From the NCBI GenBank assembly GCA_024281675.1, contig JAMXAG010000020.1, positions 1 through 44,781 of the forward strand: DNA of 44,781 nucleotides, in the 5' to 3' direction. Position 1 is the first letter of the stretch. Every line of letters starts with the position of its first letter. The translations under genes were made by a program, and so were the position numbers. The notes under the pieces are model-generated. The model saw only the letters and a list, made by a program, of their open reading frames with translations. It was not told where the DNA came from and made no database searches. Below, in pieces: positions 18,014-26,231 of this stretch. Source of the DNA: Nitrosomonas sp. (lineage in GTDB: Bacteria > Pseudomonadota > Gammaproteobacteria > Burkholderiales > Nitrosomonadaceae).

Positions 18014-18373
18014 GAACCCCGGAGTGATATCAATGGAGCATATAGCCGAAATCAGACGCCGACATTTCGTTAGCAAAGAAAGCATCAGTGCGCTCTCACC
18101 CTCTGGAGTTAGATACCAAGTCCCCTTTTTCTTTACCAGATACCCCGCTTTAATACAGTCAATGCTAAAGAAGTGAAGCATAGACTGCCAGCGAATATAT
18201 CCTAATTTTTCATAGGTTGCTTTAGCCCAGTCGTCAAGTATTACACGCTTCTCAACCTGAGAAATCACTTCTCTGCCAGGAGCTTGCCCACCCATTTCAC
18301 TCAGAATTTGTAAAGCAGCAAAAATTACTTTAGATGCTAGTTCACGGGAGCGAGATAGTTTTTCTTTTGCCAT
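18005..18373 (-). CDS. Truncated Mrr-type restriction protein, N-terminal winged-helix domain only
   Basis: A 122-residue product. Residues 1-95 match the Mrr N-terminal domain: SRSRELASKVIFAALQIL, EVISQVEKRVILDDWAK, GYIRWQSMLHFFSIDCIKAG and YLVKKKGTWYLTPEGESAL. In full-length proteins a linker and a PD-(D/E)xK nuclease domain with QxK normally follow. Here an unrelated ~25-residue tail ends the chain, and no nuclease part is seen downstream. It may be a remnant of a type IV restriction enzyme or a stand-alone DNA-binding protein. It converges on the MmeI-like gene, so both belong to one defence patch. Confidence 0.75.
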   Translation of the reverse strand: MAKEKLSRSRELASKVIFAALQILSEMGGQAPGREVISQVEKRVILDDWAKATYEKLGYIRWQSMLHFFSIDCIKAGYLVKKKGTWYLTPEGESALMLSLLTKCRRLISAICSIDITPGFSD

Positions 18374-18412
18374 GTTTGGTTTAATCTTTTTCGGATTTAA
18401 TTACTTGCCGAT

Positions 18413-18535
18413 TTGCGCGCGGAGCATTATGTAGTCTGGCAGATTCAAAAGCCTGCTGCAACGGATTTAGCATTGGCTCTAGCGAGAAACACCCAAGCAC
18501 ATAAAAAACGACCATTAGTATTTGATCAGGACTAA
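18413..18535 (+). pseudogene. Short coding-like fragment, family unknown
   Basis: A plus-strand frame reads LRAEHYVVWQIQKPAATDLA, continues LALARNTQAHKKRPLVFDQD and stops at TAA 18533-18535. The amino-acid pattern looks coding. It has only a TTG start at 18413 and a stop just upstream, so it is either a tiny gene of 40 codons or the tail of a lost gene. I do not recognise it. Confidence 0.3.
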
Positions 18536-18700
18536 ATTTATTAGATAATCCTTTGGACCGACGGGCTCTAACTCGACTAGTGAGGCACGCTGATTTTTAT
18601 GGAGCCCGAAAGTATAAATAACGGGTAAATTTATATGATGAAATTGGGATGTATGAGGCTCTTTTGCATTTTCCAAAACTTTCTGCTTTAACCGTGCAAA

Positions 18701-19450
18701 TTACAAAAACAAAAAAATACCAATTAGTGAAATACCACCTACGGCGTATATGAATGGGCTATCCCAAGTATGCGGAGAAAAGGCTTCTGCCAAAGTCATT
18801 AGAATGGGGATTGTGAGTAGCGCGACTATCAATTGAATTGCGTTGAAATAGGGATGAAATGCTAAGATTGTGATAAAAGCGGTTACAAATACACAAGCGC
18901 TGCCCGCATAACTCCGAACATATTTTTCCTTAGTAAAAAGCGCATAAGTTGTATATTTTCGTTTTCCAAATCTTATGCCAATTGGTTCTGCGAGGCCATC
19001 GCCTATCCCGTTGACTATAATAATAATCATCAGGAGTGGTAGCATACCGTGATTCTCGAAGTAGATCAGTAATGGAATGAGTACTAAATAGCTAGCAATA
19101 AATTGTGTGTACAGCCATACCAGTGTAAACGGCCTATCCTCGGGTCTATCAAACGAACAAAACATCACCTGAAGTAGCCTAAATCTATTTCGCAATGGCG
19201 CTATGAAAAATGTCAGAAATATAAATGCGCATACCATATCCATAATAAATGTGACTGCACTGTATGGATATTCAACGACTAATAATGATAGTAGTGTCGG
19301 GAGAAAGAAAAATGCGAAGTGATTGATTTTTCGAGTGTAGTTGACCTTGAAGTTTCGATCGATGACTAATATTCCATTGATATAGTGGATTGTAAATAAC
19401 AATACATAAAAGTACATGTGATGCAACCAGTATTCTGAGGGAATGCTCAT
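18701..19450 (-). CDS. Dolichol/phytol-kinase-like CTP-dependent membrane kinase
   Basis: A 249-residue protein with about seven to eight membrane helices. The key segment NGIGDGLAEPIGIRFGKRKY, followed by RSYAGSACVFVTAF, fits the CTP-dependent lipid kinase/cytidylyltransferase-like family (dolichol kinase, phytol kinase VTE5, yeast Dgk1), where GDxxA, G+xxGK and KSxxGS form the nucleotide site. It would phosphorylate a lipid alcohol such as a polyprenol, phytol or diacylglycerol in the inner membrane; the substrate is unknown. It is transcribed away from the Fur-box operon, with 215 bases between the start codons. Confidence 0.72.
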   Translation of the reverse strand: MSIPSEYWLHHMYFYVLLFTIHYINGILVIDRNFKVNYTRKINHFAFFFLPTLLSLLVVEYPYSAVTFIMDMVCAFIFLTFFIAPLRNRFRLLQVMFCSFDRPEDRPFTLVWLYTQFIASYLVLIPLLIYFENHGMLPLLMIIIIVNGIGDGLAEPIGIRFGKRKYTTYALFTKEKYVRSYAGSACVFVTAFITILAFHPYFNAIQLIVALLTIPILMTLAEAFSPHTWDSPFIYAVGGISLIGIFLFL

Positions 19451-19598
19451 TCGCTTTTGGGTAACTTAGATCATTTGCTAAAATCTATCATATAACTAGC
19501 TGTTTAATGCCATGATGTTTTGAAATGGATCAAAGATAAAACACTTGGCTCCATTTCCATTTCATATATCCAGATTATTTTTTCTTTTACTACAATCC

Positions 19599-19627
19599 TT
19601 GAAAAACTAAACAATAATGATTATCAT
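19599..19627 (+). promoter_or_regulatory. Sigma70 promoter of the iron-regulated oxidase operon
   Basis: A -35 box TTGAAA (19599-19604) and a -10 box TATCAT (19622-19627) are separated by exactly 17 bases. The -10 lies inside the Fur box, so bound Fur would block RNA polymerase directly. The transcript would start about 30 bases before the ATG at 19666. Confidence 0.7.
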
Positions 19628-19631
19628 TAGC
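19613..19631 (+). promoter_or_regulatory. Fur box (iron-dependent repressor site)
   Basis: AATAATGATTATCATTAGC matches the 19-bp Fur consensus GATAATGATAATCATTATC at 16 of 19 positions, with the inner ATAATGAT/ATCATTA palindrome intact. It overlaps the -10 box of the promoter for the gene at 19666. This is the main evidence that the downstream genes respond to iron. Confidence 0.85.
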
Positions 19632-19665
19632 TTTCTTATCTATTATTTTAAGGAGATTAAGGAGA

Positions 19666-21918
19666 ATGTATTTATTCAATCAACTCGTAGTCAAGATGAA
19701 GAATATAGCGATTATGGGTTTTATGATGTTTTTTGCTTGCAGTGGTAGCGGTGTTTTAGCAGCAACTGCAAGTGTTACAGAGATCCAAGCCGCTGTTGTT
19801 GCTTTCCAAACCATAGGAAATTTACGTCAAGAATCTCCGATCAATGGTGGGGCGATTGCAAATGCGTATACAGGCGCATTACAAAACTTGGCAATGGAGA
19901 TTGACGAAGCGAATAATCTTGAATTAGACAAAGACATTCAAGTGGCGATTGAAGATATTAAGAATAGTAAAGATCCAGCATTAGCAGCGCAAGTTGTCGA
20001 TAAAACTCTGCAGCGTGTTTTTTATCAATCGATATGGAATCGCATTACGGCTATCCGCGATGAATTCAATACGAGCAGCTCGGATACTTTGATGCAGCTA
20101 CTTTTACAAGCGGAAGCAGCTTTTGTGGCAATCGAAAAAACTGTTGCAAGAGAGAATCAAGTGCTCACTGCTGATAAAAAAGCACTTGAAGCGGGTACTA
20201 ATCCAGGCTTGGATGTGGCGATTAAAAACTCATTTGCCAGAGTCAAAGCAGCTTTGAATAAAAGTAATCCAAATGAAGATTTTGCCACTTTGCAAGTGGA
20301 ACGGTATGGCATTCGTATGTCATTAGCACGTGCATATTATATCGGTGTATTACGTGAAGTATCCGGAGTTATAAGTAATCGCGATGCTGATGCCGATGAA
20401 GCGCGCGAAGCATTAAAAGAGGGGGAAATTTTTTATCGCATCATCGAATCGCTCATTGCACGTGATAACCCGGCAGGAAGTGCATTTTTGAAATCTCGTT
20501 TGACTGGTAGATTATCGGAAATTGATGCAGATACTTTTGTGAGTGAATTAAGTAAGGGATTGATCGGTCGGGTTAAAGCAGAAATGACAGGGCAAGCGAG
20601 TGCTGTTGGCAGTGATCGTCCGCAAGCCATGGCTGAAGCCGCTGGTGCAGTTTATTTCGCCAAGATGATGTTTCCAGACATTGAATTACGTTTAGGTGCT
20701 GCGGTACGAACGGATCTTGAAACAGAACTTAATAACTTGCAAGTAGCCAGTAGTGAAAACAGCGTTGAGAAATCTACGCAAGCACGTGACGCAATTACCG
20801 CCATTCTGACTAATTATGAAGGTATGTTGAAAGTTGCAAAATACGAAACTTCAACGACTACGACTATCATCGATGAGGCTGTTAAAAGCTTTCAAACGAT
20901 CGGTGAATTACGCAGACAAGCGACCGTTGATGGGGGGGCTATTGAAGCCGCTTATCAAGGTAATTTACAAGAATTGACAAAAATTGTCGACCAAATATAT
21001 GGTTTATCGGTTGATAGCGATGTATTGTCCGCCATCAATTCAATCAAAAATCAGATTGATGTGCCATTAGCCGCGCAAATCATCGATAAGTCATTGCAGC
21101 GCGTTTTTGCTATTGCGGTCTATGATAGAACGACGTTAGTAGTCAATCAGTTTGATAATCTTTCTGCGGATCAATTGATTCTGGAGTGGGATAGGGCTTA
21201 TTCAGCTTTTCAGGCTATTAGTGGTACAGCTTCACGTTTAAACAAAGTGCTCACGAGTGATAAAAAATCGTTACAAGATGGCCGGGATCCTGATTTGGAT
21301 TACCAAATTCTGCAGGCTTTTGAATATGGTAAGCAAGCGCTCGCAAAAACAAGTGAAGAGAATCATTTGGATGTATCGATCGCGCGCGAAGGCATTGTTG
21401 TTCCATTAGTCAGAACTTATCTGATTGGCGTTTTACGTGAAGTTGAAGGAATCATTGGCAATCGTGATGCCGATGTTGCTGATGCACGAGAAGCTCAAGT
21501 TGAAGGCGAATATTTCTATCGCATTATTGAAGGATTTATCGCGCAAGACAATCCGTCCGGTAGTAATCGTATTAAGGCACAACTAATTGGCGATCTAGCT
21601 ACTGTTTCGGCAGATGAAATCGTCAGTGATATCAGCAAGGGCATGATTGGGCAAATAAACCGCAGTATTAATCAGATTGCAGCAACATTCTCAACGGATA
21701 AAAGTCAAGCGCTGATAGCAGTGGAAGCCATCGACTTGTATGCCAGTAGCTTTCTACCTGATTTGGAATTGCGCTTAGATACATTGCGCCGTGTGAAAAT
21801 AGAAAATGCCATTCGTAATTTGAAGCATGCCATTCAAACAACGGATTCGGAGCGAGCAGTTGCTGCTAAAGCAGTGATTGATGATGTTCTTTCACAATAC
21901 CAAGGGCAATTGATCTAA
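19666..21918 (+). CDS. Secreted protein with two tandem copies of an unrecognised helical domain
   Basis: A 750-residue exported protein. The signal peptide is MKNIAIMGFMMFFACSGSGV and a few more residues, ending LAA, with a Met 10 residues upstream as the chosen start (AGGAG ten bases before it). The mature chain is two copies of a ~350-residue all-helical domain, about 36-385 and 396-750. The copies share AFQTIG(N/E)LR, GGAI.(A/N).AY, AAQ(V/I)(V/I)DK(T/S)LQRVF, VLT(A/S)DKK, and (I/L)GVLREV(S/E)G(V/I)I(S/G)NRDAD. They also share AREA...EGE.FYRIIE and DNP(A/S)GS. The conserved acidic Glu/Asp clusters in the last three segments are possible metal ligands. I know no named family. It is the first gene behind the Fur box and is followed by a ceruloplasmin-like oxidase, so a periplasmic iron-binding or iron-donor role is plausible but not shown. 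Confidence 0.8.
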   Translation: MYLFNQLVVKMKNIAIMGFMMFFACSGSGVLAATASVTEIQAAVVAFQTIGNLRQESPINGGAIANAYTGALQNLAMEIDEANNLELDKDIQVAIEDIKNSKDPALAAQVVDKTLQRVFYQSIWNRITAIRDEFNTSSSDTLMQLLLQAEAAFVAIEKTVARENQVLTADKKALEAGTNPGLDVAIKNSFARVKAALNKSNPNEDFATLQVERYGIRMSLARAYYIGVLREVSGVISNRDADADEAREALKEGEIFYRIIESLIARDNPAGSAFLKSRLTGRLSEIDADTFVSELSKGLIGRVKAEMTGQASAVGSDRPQAMAEAAGAVYFAKMMFPDIELRLGAAVRTDLETELNNLQVASSENSVEKSTQARDAITAILTNYEGMLKVAKYETSTTTTIIDEAVKSFQTIGELRRQATVDGGAIEAAYQGNLQELTKIVDQIYGLSVDSDVLSAINSIKNQIDVPLAAQIIDKSLQRVFAIAVYDRTTLVVNQFDNLSADQLILEWDRAYSAFQAISGTASRLNKVLTSDKKSLQDGRDPDLDYQILQAFEYGKQALAKTSEENHLDVSIAREGIVVPLVRTYLIGVLREVEGIIGNRDADVADAREAQVEGEYFYRIIEGFIAQDNPSGSNRIKAQLIGDLATVSADEIVSDISKGMIGQINRSINQIAATFSTDKSQALIAVEAIDLYASSFLPDLELRLDTLRRVKIENAIRNLKHAIQTTDSERAVAAKAVIDDVLSQYQGQLI

Positions 21919-21924
21919 AAATCC

Positions 21925-21960
21925 AAGGTAATTTGTCCGGAAATTACGGCAAATTACCTT
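21925..21960 (+). terminator. Hairpin after the two-repeat gene, possible partial terminator
   Basis: Perfect 11-bp inverted repeat AAGGTAATTTG (21925-21935) and CAAATTACCTT (21950-21960), 14-base loop. There is no long T tract after it, so it may attenuate or stabilise the mRNA 3' end rather than fully stop transcription into the oxidase gene. Confidence 0.5.
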
Positions 21961-22124
21961 CTGGAATGATTCAGTAAGCGAGCTCTACTAGCTTAAATCA
22001 CACACCACCAGTTACCACCATTCTTTGGCTATCAATTAACGCCGAATAGAAAAACTTCATAGAATAGTGAAATGATCTTCAAAGGTGATTGGAATTTCGT
22101 TTGTCAGTATGAGGAGGGCATTGG

Positions 22125-23180
22125 ATGTCTTGGAGGAAAGTAGGTTGTTCGTTCATTATCACTGTGTTGGTCGGATTGATTCATACATCCATATTGGCTA
22201 ATGTGGATCGAGTTTATTGGATCGCGGCGGATGAAGTGCATTGGGATTATGCACCGTCCTTCCCAATCAATCCGATGACTAATACCGAATTTACTGCGGA
22301 GCAACGCGTTTTTGTCGAGCAGGGAATTGGAAGGCGTTACTTAAAAGCAATTTATCGTGAATACAATGAAGGCTTTGCAGGATTTAAACAACGTGGTTCT
22401 GAAGAAGCACATATGGGCATTCTCGGCCCGGTCATTCGGGCCGCAGTCGGTGATAAAATTACCGTACATTTCAAAAACAACACACGCTTTCCGACTAGTA
22501 TACATCCACATGGAGTGTTGTATACCAAAGCGCATGAAGGTGTGCCACATACCGAAGGGTTGGTGGCGCCGGGCGGTCAGTACACTTATCAATGGGAAGT
22601 GCCGGAACGTGCAGGGCCAGGGCCTAATGATCCGTCTTCCATTGTTTGGATTTATCACAGCCACAACAATGAACCTGCCGATACCAATGCCGGATTGATT
22701 GGGCCTATCGTCATCACAAAAAAGGGCTTTGAGACTGCTACTAGAAAACCCAGTGATGTGGATCGTGAATTTTTTTCGCTATTTTCAGTGTTTGATGAAA
22801 ATGCCAGTCTCTATCTTGAAGCTAATTTACCTTCTTGCAGTGGTATCTGTGATCCATCGGATGAGGATTTTCAGGAAAGCAATCTTATGCATGGCATCAA
22901 TGGTTACGTCTACGACAATAACATCGGTTACATCATGAGGAAGGGGGAACGCGTGCGTTGGTATATCCTGGGATTAGGAACAGAGGTCGATCTTCACTCA
23001 CCGCATTGGCATGGTGCAACGCTGCTACACAATGGCAATCGGGTGGATGTTACTGAAGTATTGCCCGCGGCGACTAAAACACTCGATATGCGTCCCGATG
23101 TATCCGGGAGTTGGATGTATCACTGTCACGTAAACGATCACATTACTGCCGGTATGATGACCTCATTTAAAGTTGAGTAG
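22125..23180 (+). CDS. Two-domain ceruloplasmin-like multicopper oxidase (probable ferroxidase)
   Basis: A 351-residue exported enzyme (signal peptide MSWRKVGCSFIITVLVGLIH..., mature start near NVDRVYW). The sequence resembles vertebrate ceruloplasmin domain pairs: YWIAADEVHWDYAPS, YREYN, EEAHMGILGPVI, DVDREFFSLFSVFDEN, and DEDFQESNLMHGINGYVY. Copper ligands are visible: HPHG (127-130), YHSH (H178, H180), HSPHWHG (H291, H294, H296), and HCH 333-335 with H339 and M344. The type 1 copper set (H291, C334, H339, M344) occurs only in domain 2, since domain 1 has Ser where Cys would be; this is the type B two-domain layout. It would oxidise Fe(II), or possibly Mn(II) or phenols, with O2 in the periplasm. 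A strong GAGGAGGG Shine-Dalgarno precedes the start. Copper oxidase is firm; ferroxidase is inferred from similarity and the Fur box. Confidence 0.88.
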   Translation: MSWRKVGCSFIITVLVGLIHTSILANVDRVYWIAADEVHWDYAPSFPINPMTNTEFTAEQRVFVEQGIGRRYLKAIYREYNEGFAGFKQRGSEEAHMGILGPVIRAAVGDKITVHFKNNTRFPTSIHPHGVLYTKAHEGVPHTEGLVAPGGQYTYQWEVPERAGPGPNDPSSIVWIYHSHNNEPADTNAGLIGPIVITKKGFETATRKPSDVDREFFSLFSVFDENASLYLEANLPSCSGICDPSDEDFQESNLMHGINGYVYDNNIGYIMRKGERVRWYILGLGTEVDLHSPHWHGATLLHNGNRVDVTEVLPAATKTLDMRPDVSGSWMYHCHVNDHITAGMMTSFKVE

Positions 23181-23281
23181 CACATTTTTCTATTTGAAAA
23201 ACACCCGTCCGTTTATCGTAATTGATTGGGAAGGTAACGGTTGCTATATTTTTTAATAATTAATTAGATAAGAAATAAAAT

Positions 23282-24691
23282 ATGAATCAATATTTTCGTA
23301 AATTGCTTGTAATCATCGTATTATTGATTACACTCCCCATCCTGTCTATTGCTGCTGAAAACGCATCTAGTGTTTCAGCAATCAATCGTCATGGTATTGA
23401 TAAAACTATTAGCGCTCATGGGTTTATTGATTTTAACAATGCCTTTTTTAAAAAAATGGGTACTAACGACAGAACATGCGCTACTTGCCATGTTCCTACG
23501 GAAGGCTGGGCGATTACACCGAAAGGAACCCAAAAACGTTTTGACCAAACAGCCGGTCTAGATCCGCTATTTCGCTTGGTAGACGGGGCCAATTCTCCGA
23601 ATGCTGATGTCTCGACTATTGAGAAACGCCGCCAGGCTTATAGCATGCTGTTGAACAAAGCCAATATACGTGTTGGTATAGGTATACCAGCGAATGCTGA
23701 GTTTGAATTGATTGCAATCGATGATCCGTATGGTTTTGCCCATGCAAATGAATTATCGTTGTTTCGAAGACCCATGCCAACTACGAATCTAAAGTTTCTT
23801 AGTGCGGTGATGTGGGATGGACGTGAAACAACTCGGAGCGATACTTCTACGGATTGTATTTTTGGTACAACGACTTGCTTTTCACCGGTAGCTTTTGATT
23901 TATCGACACAAGCCAATCATGCAACACGAGGTCATGCTGAAGCTTTAGCCGATCTTACCGAGGCAGAGCGAATCGAAATCGTAAATTTTGAAATGGGGTT
24001 ATTTACAGCACAAATAATCGATAATAACGCAGGAAGTTTGACGAGAAATAGAGTGAATGGTGGGCCTGGTTTTTTGATGACCCAAGATTATTATTTTGGT
24101 ATTAATGATACTTTGGTTGGGGATTATCGGACTCGTGAATCCTTCGATTCCAACGTTATGTCTTTATACAATACTTGGGAACGTTATTCTAGCCGTGCAA
24201 CTAATCAAACAGAAAGAGCACGCGGTGCAATTGCACGTGGCCAAGCTTTATTTAATAATAAGGTGATTCAAATTAGTGGCGTTGCCGGTATCAATGATGA
24301 TCTGAATATCGCTGTATTGAAAGGTACTTGCACTACATGCCATAACACACCGAACTCGGGTAATCACTCAACTCCCATGCCGCTGAATATCGGTATTGCG
24401 GATGCATCGCGTCGCACACCTGATATGCCTTTGTATACATTAAGAAAAAAAATAACTGGAGAAATTATGCAAACTACTGATCCGGGTCGTGCATTACTAA
24501 CAGGCAAATGGAAGGATATTGGTCGTTTCAAAGGGCCAATATTGCGTTCTGTTGCATCACGTCCACCGTATTTTCATGATGGTTCAGCAAAAGATCTGAA
24601 AGCAGTTATTGATTTCTATGATCAACGTTTCAAAATACGCTTGACTGAAAAAGAAAAAGCAGATCTCGTGGTTTTTTTAGCTACTTTGTAA
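23282..24691 (+). CDS. Di-heme cytochrome c peroxidase/MauG-like protein
   Basis: A 469-residue periplasmic protein with a signal peptide (KLLVIIVLLITLPILSIAA). Two c-type heme sites are visible: CATCH at 66-70 and CTTCH at 350-354. MWDGRETT and GPILRSVASRPPYFHDGSAK are typical of the CcpA/MauG/MbnH superfamily. Such enzymes reduce H2O2 with electrons from small cytochromes, or make oxidative protein modifications. It is the third gene of the Fur-box group, 101 bases after the copper oxidase. It could protect against peroxide made during iron oxidation, or modify a partner protein. The substrate is unknown. Confidence 0.9.
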   Translation: MNQYFRKLLVIIVLLITLPILSIAAENASSVSAINRHGIDKTISAHGFIDFNNAFFKKMGTNDRTCATCHVPTEGWAITPKGTQKRFDQTAGLDPLFRLVDGANSPNADVSTIEKRRQAYSMLLNKANIRVGIGIPANAEFELIAIDDPYGFAHANELSLFRRPMPTTNLKFLSAVMWDGRETTRSDTSTDCIFGTTTCFSPVAFDLSTQANHATRGHAEALADLTEAERIEIVNFEMGLFTAQIIDNNAGSLTRNRVNGGPGFLMTQDYYFGINDTLVGDYRTRESFDSNVMSLYNTWERYSSRATNQTERARGAIARGQALFNNKVIQISGVAGINDDLNIAVLKGTCTTCHNTPNSGNHSTPMPLNIGIADASRRTPDMPLYTLRKKITGEIMQTTDPGRALLTGKWKDIGRFKGPILRSVASRPPYFHDGSAKDLKAVIDFYDQRFKIRLTEKEKADLVVFLATL

Positions 24692-24709
24692 GTTTGCCAT
24701 CGCTAGATG

Positions 24710-24752
24710 CTAGGAATTCCAGCATAGTGGACCACTATGCTGGAATTCCTAG
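24710..24752. repeat. Perfect 43-bp palindrome
   Basis: Arms of 21 bases (24710-24730 and 24732-24752) match perfectly around one central A. Each arm reads CTAGGAATTCCAGCATAGTG plus G from its outer end. It starts 18 bases after the peroxidase stop. The TA GGAATTCC...GGAATTCC TA outline resembles two facing IS ends (IS630/mariner elements duplicate TA), but no transposase is present. It could also act as a strong 3' hairpin for the peroxidase mRNA. Confidence 0.8.
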
Positions 24753-24847
24753 TGGTGATGTTGATATTTACGCTGCTTGAATGCACATGATGATCATCAA
24801 AATCTAAAGAAAACGCTCTATTTAGAAAATCTCTCTTCAGATTGCCC

Positions 24848-25348
24848 CTAATTTTTTTTAAGATAACTGTCAAAATAAATAGAGTGACATGTATATCCAC
24901 CAGGATTTCGTTCTAGGTAATCTTGATGATAGTCCTCTGCAGACCAGAAAGGTGTATACGGTTCAAGTGTCGTGACAACAGGATCCGGCCATCGTGCCGA
25001 TTTGTTTACAATATTAATTATTTCTTCGGCAACAGCTTTTTCTTCATCATTTGCATAGAATATCGCAGAACGGTAGGAAGTTCCTCGGTCGTTGCCTTGG
25101 CGGTTAAGTGTCGTTGGGTTATGGATTTGAAAGAAAAAATCCAAAATATTTTTATAGCTGGTTTTTTCTGGATCGTATGTAATTTCAACAGCTTCTGCAT
25201 GCCCAGGATGATTGTGGTAAGTAGGATTATCGTTTTGTCCACCGGTATACCCAACTTCCGTATTCATTACTCCGGGTTGCCTACGAAGCAAATCTTCTAA
25301 GCCCCAGAAACACCCACCTGCTAAAACTACTTTTTTATAAATTGACAT
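24848..25348 (-). CDS. msrA: Peptide methionine-S-sulfoxide reductase MsrA
   Basis: Repairs the S form of methionine sulfoxide with thioredoxin as reductant. At 166 residues it has family length. The catalytic motif GCFWG (C13) is near the N-terminus, with [25 protein letters not shown], and [16 protein letters not shown] further on. It starts 8 bases after msrB ends, so the two share an operon and repair both sulfoxide forms. The oxidative-stress theme fits the neighbouring peroxidase and oxidase. Confidence 0.97.
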   Translation of the reverse strand: MSIYKKVVLAGGCFWGLEDLLRRQPGVMNTEVGYTGGQNDNPTYHNHPGHAEAVEITYDPEKTSYKNILDFFFQIHNPTTLNRQGNDRGTSYRSAIFYANDEEKAVAEEIINIVNKSARWPDPVVTTLEPYTPFWSAEDYHQDYLERNPGGYTCHSIYFDSYLKKN

Positions 25349-25356
25349 TTTATGGT

Positions 25357-25779
25357 TTAGTTATTTTGCAAATCGAGGCAAATGCCATTGATGCAGTATC
25401 GATCGTGTCGTTCCAAAGCTCCAGAATCTTTCTCTTTTCTTTTAGGGCCATCTGGGAAAACATGACCTAAATGCGCATCACAGTTTGCGCAACGCACTTC
25501 CGTGCGATGCATACCGTGACTGTGGTCTGCAGTAAGTTTTACGGATTCTTGGTTGATTGGATCTGTAAATGAAGGCCAACCTGATCCTGAGTCAAATTGA
25601 GTATCTGAACTAAATAAACTTGCATCGCATATTGCACAGTGAAATACACCCTTTTTGTCGATATGTAATAAATCACTCGAATGAGGCCTTTCAGTTCCAC
25701 CTTGGCGCGCTACTTTATACAACTCTGGATTGTTTTCTTTTAGCTCTTTATCGGTTTTCATTGAGATATTTATGCTCAT
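25357..25779 (-). CDS. msrB: Peptide methionine-R-sulfoxide reductase MsrB
   Basis: Reduces the R form of methionine sulfoxide. It has 140 residues. The zinc-binding CxxC pairs are CAIC and CANC. The core is [32 protein letters not shown], and the catalytic Cys lies in RYCINGICL. Two starts are possible, ATG 25779 or ATG 25761 (MKTDKELK); neither has a clear Shine-Dalgarno. A -10-like TATAAT lies 14 bases before the first ATG. First gene of the msrB-msrA pair. Confidence 0.96.
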   Translation of the reverse strand: MSINISMKTDKELKENNPELYKVARQGGTERPHSSDLLHIDKKGVFHCAICDASLFSSDTQFDSGSGWPSFTDPINQESVKLTADHSHGMHRTEVRCANCDAHLGHVFPDGPKRKEKDSGALERHDRYCINGICLDLQNN

Positions 25780-25792
25780 TACTATTTGTGAA

Positions 25793-25798
25793 ATTATA
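25793..25798 (-). promoter_or_regulatory. Possible -10 box of the msrBA operon
   Basis: TATAAT on the minus strand, 14 bases upstream of ATG 25779. No -35 box is visible at 17-base spacing. If used, the leader would be very short, or translation would begin at the internal ATG 25761. Confidence 0.4.
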
Positions 25799-26231
25799 TC
25801 AAAAGCGCTAAGTGAAGCGTTCTAAATTTCCGGAAGCGCATTTATTGTTTTGGATTCGAGCTGATGTCCTCAGAAATTAATCGGAGCGATTAGGAAATCA
25901 TAGAACTTAGCTTTTTTTTCAGGTATGCAACCATAAAGAGAACCATTGCATCGAAAATATGGTGAAATTACACGATCTCTGTAGCAAGAAATCCTTAAGA
26001 AATAAAACTCTTAAAAGGACTATCTAAAATTATTATTTTCTTCTTGACAATTTAAATAATCCACAGTGTCAGTATGATTTATGAATAATTTAAAATTTAT
26101 TCATAAAAATCATCCATTAAAAATAAGTCATTGATATATAAGAGCTAATAATGACGGGTAATTAATCAGGTTTAGAAAAAACCCTAAAAATACAGATATT
26201 AAGCTGCTTGATTTACAAATTACTAACAAAG

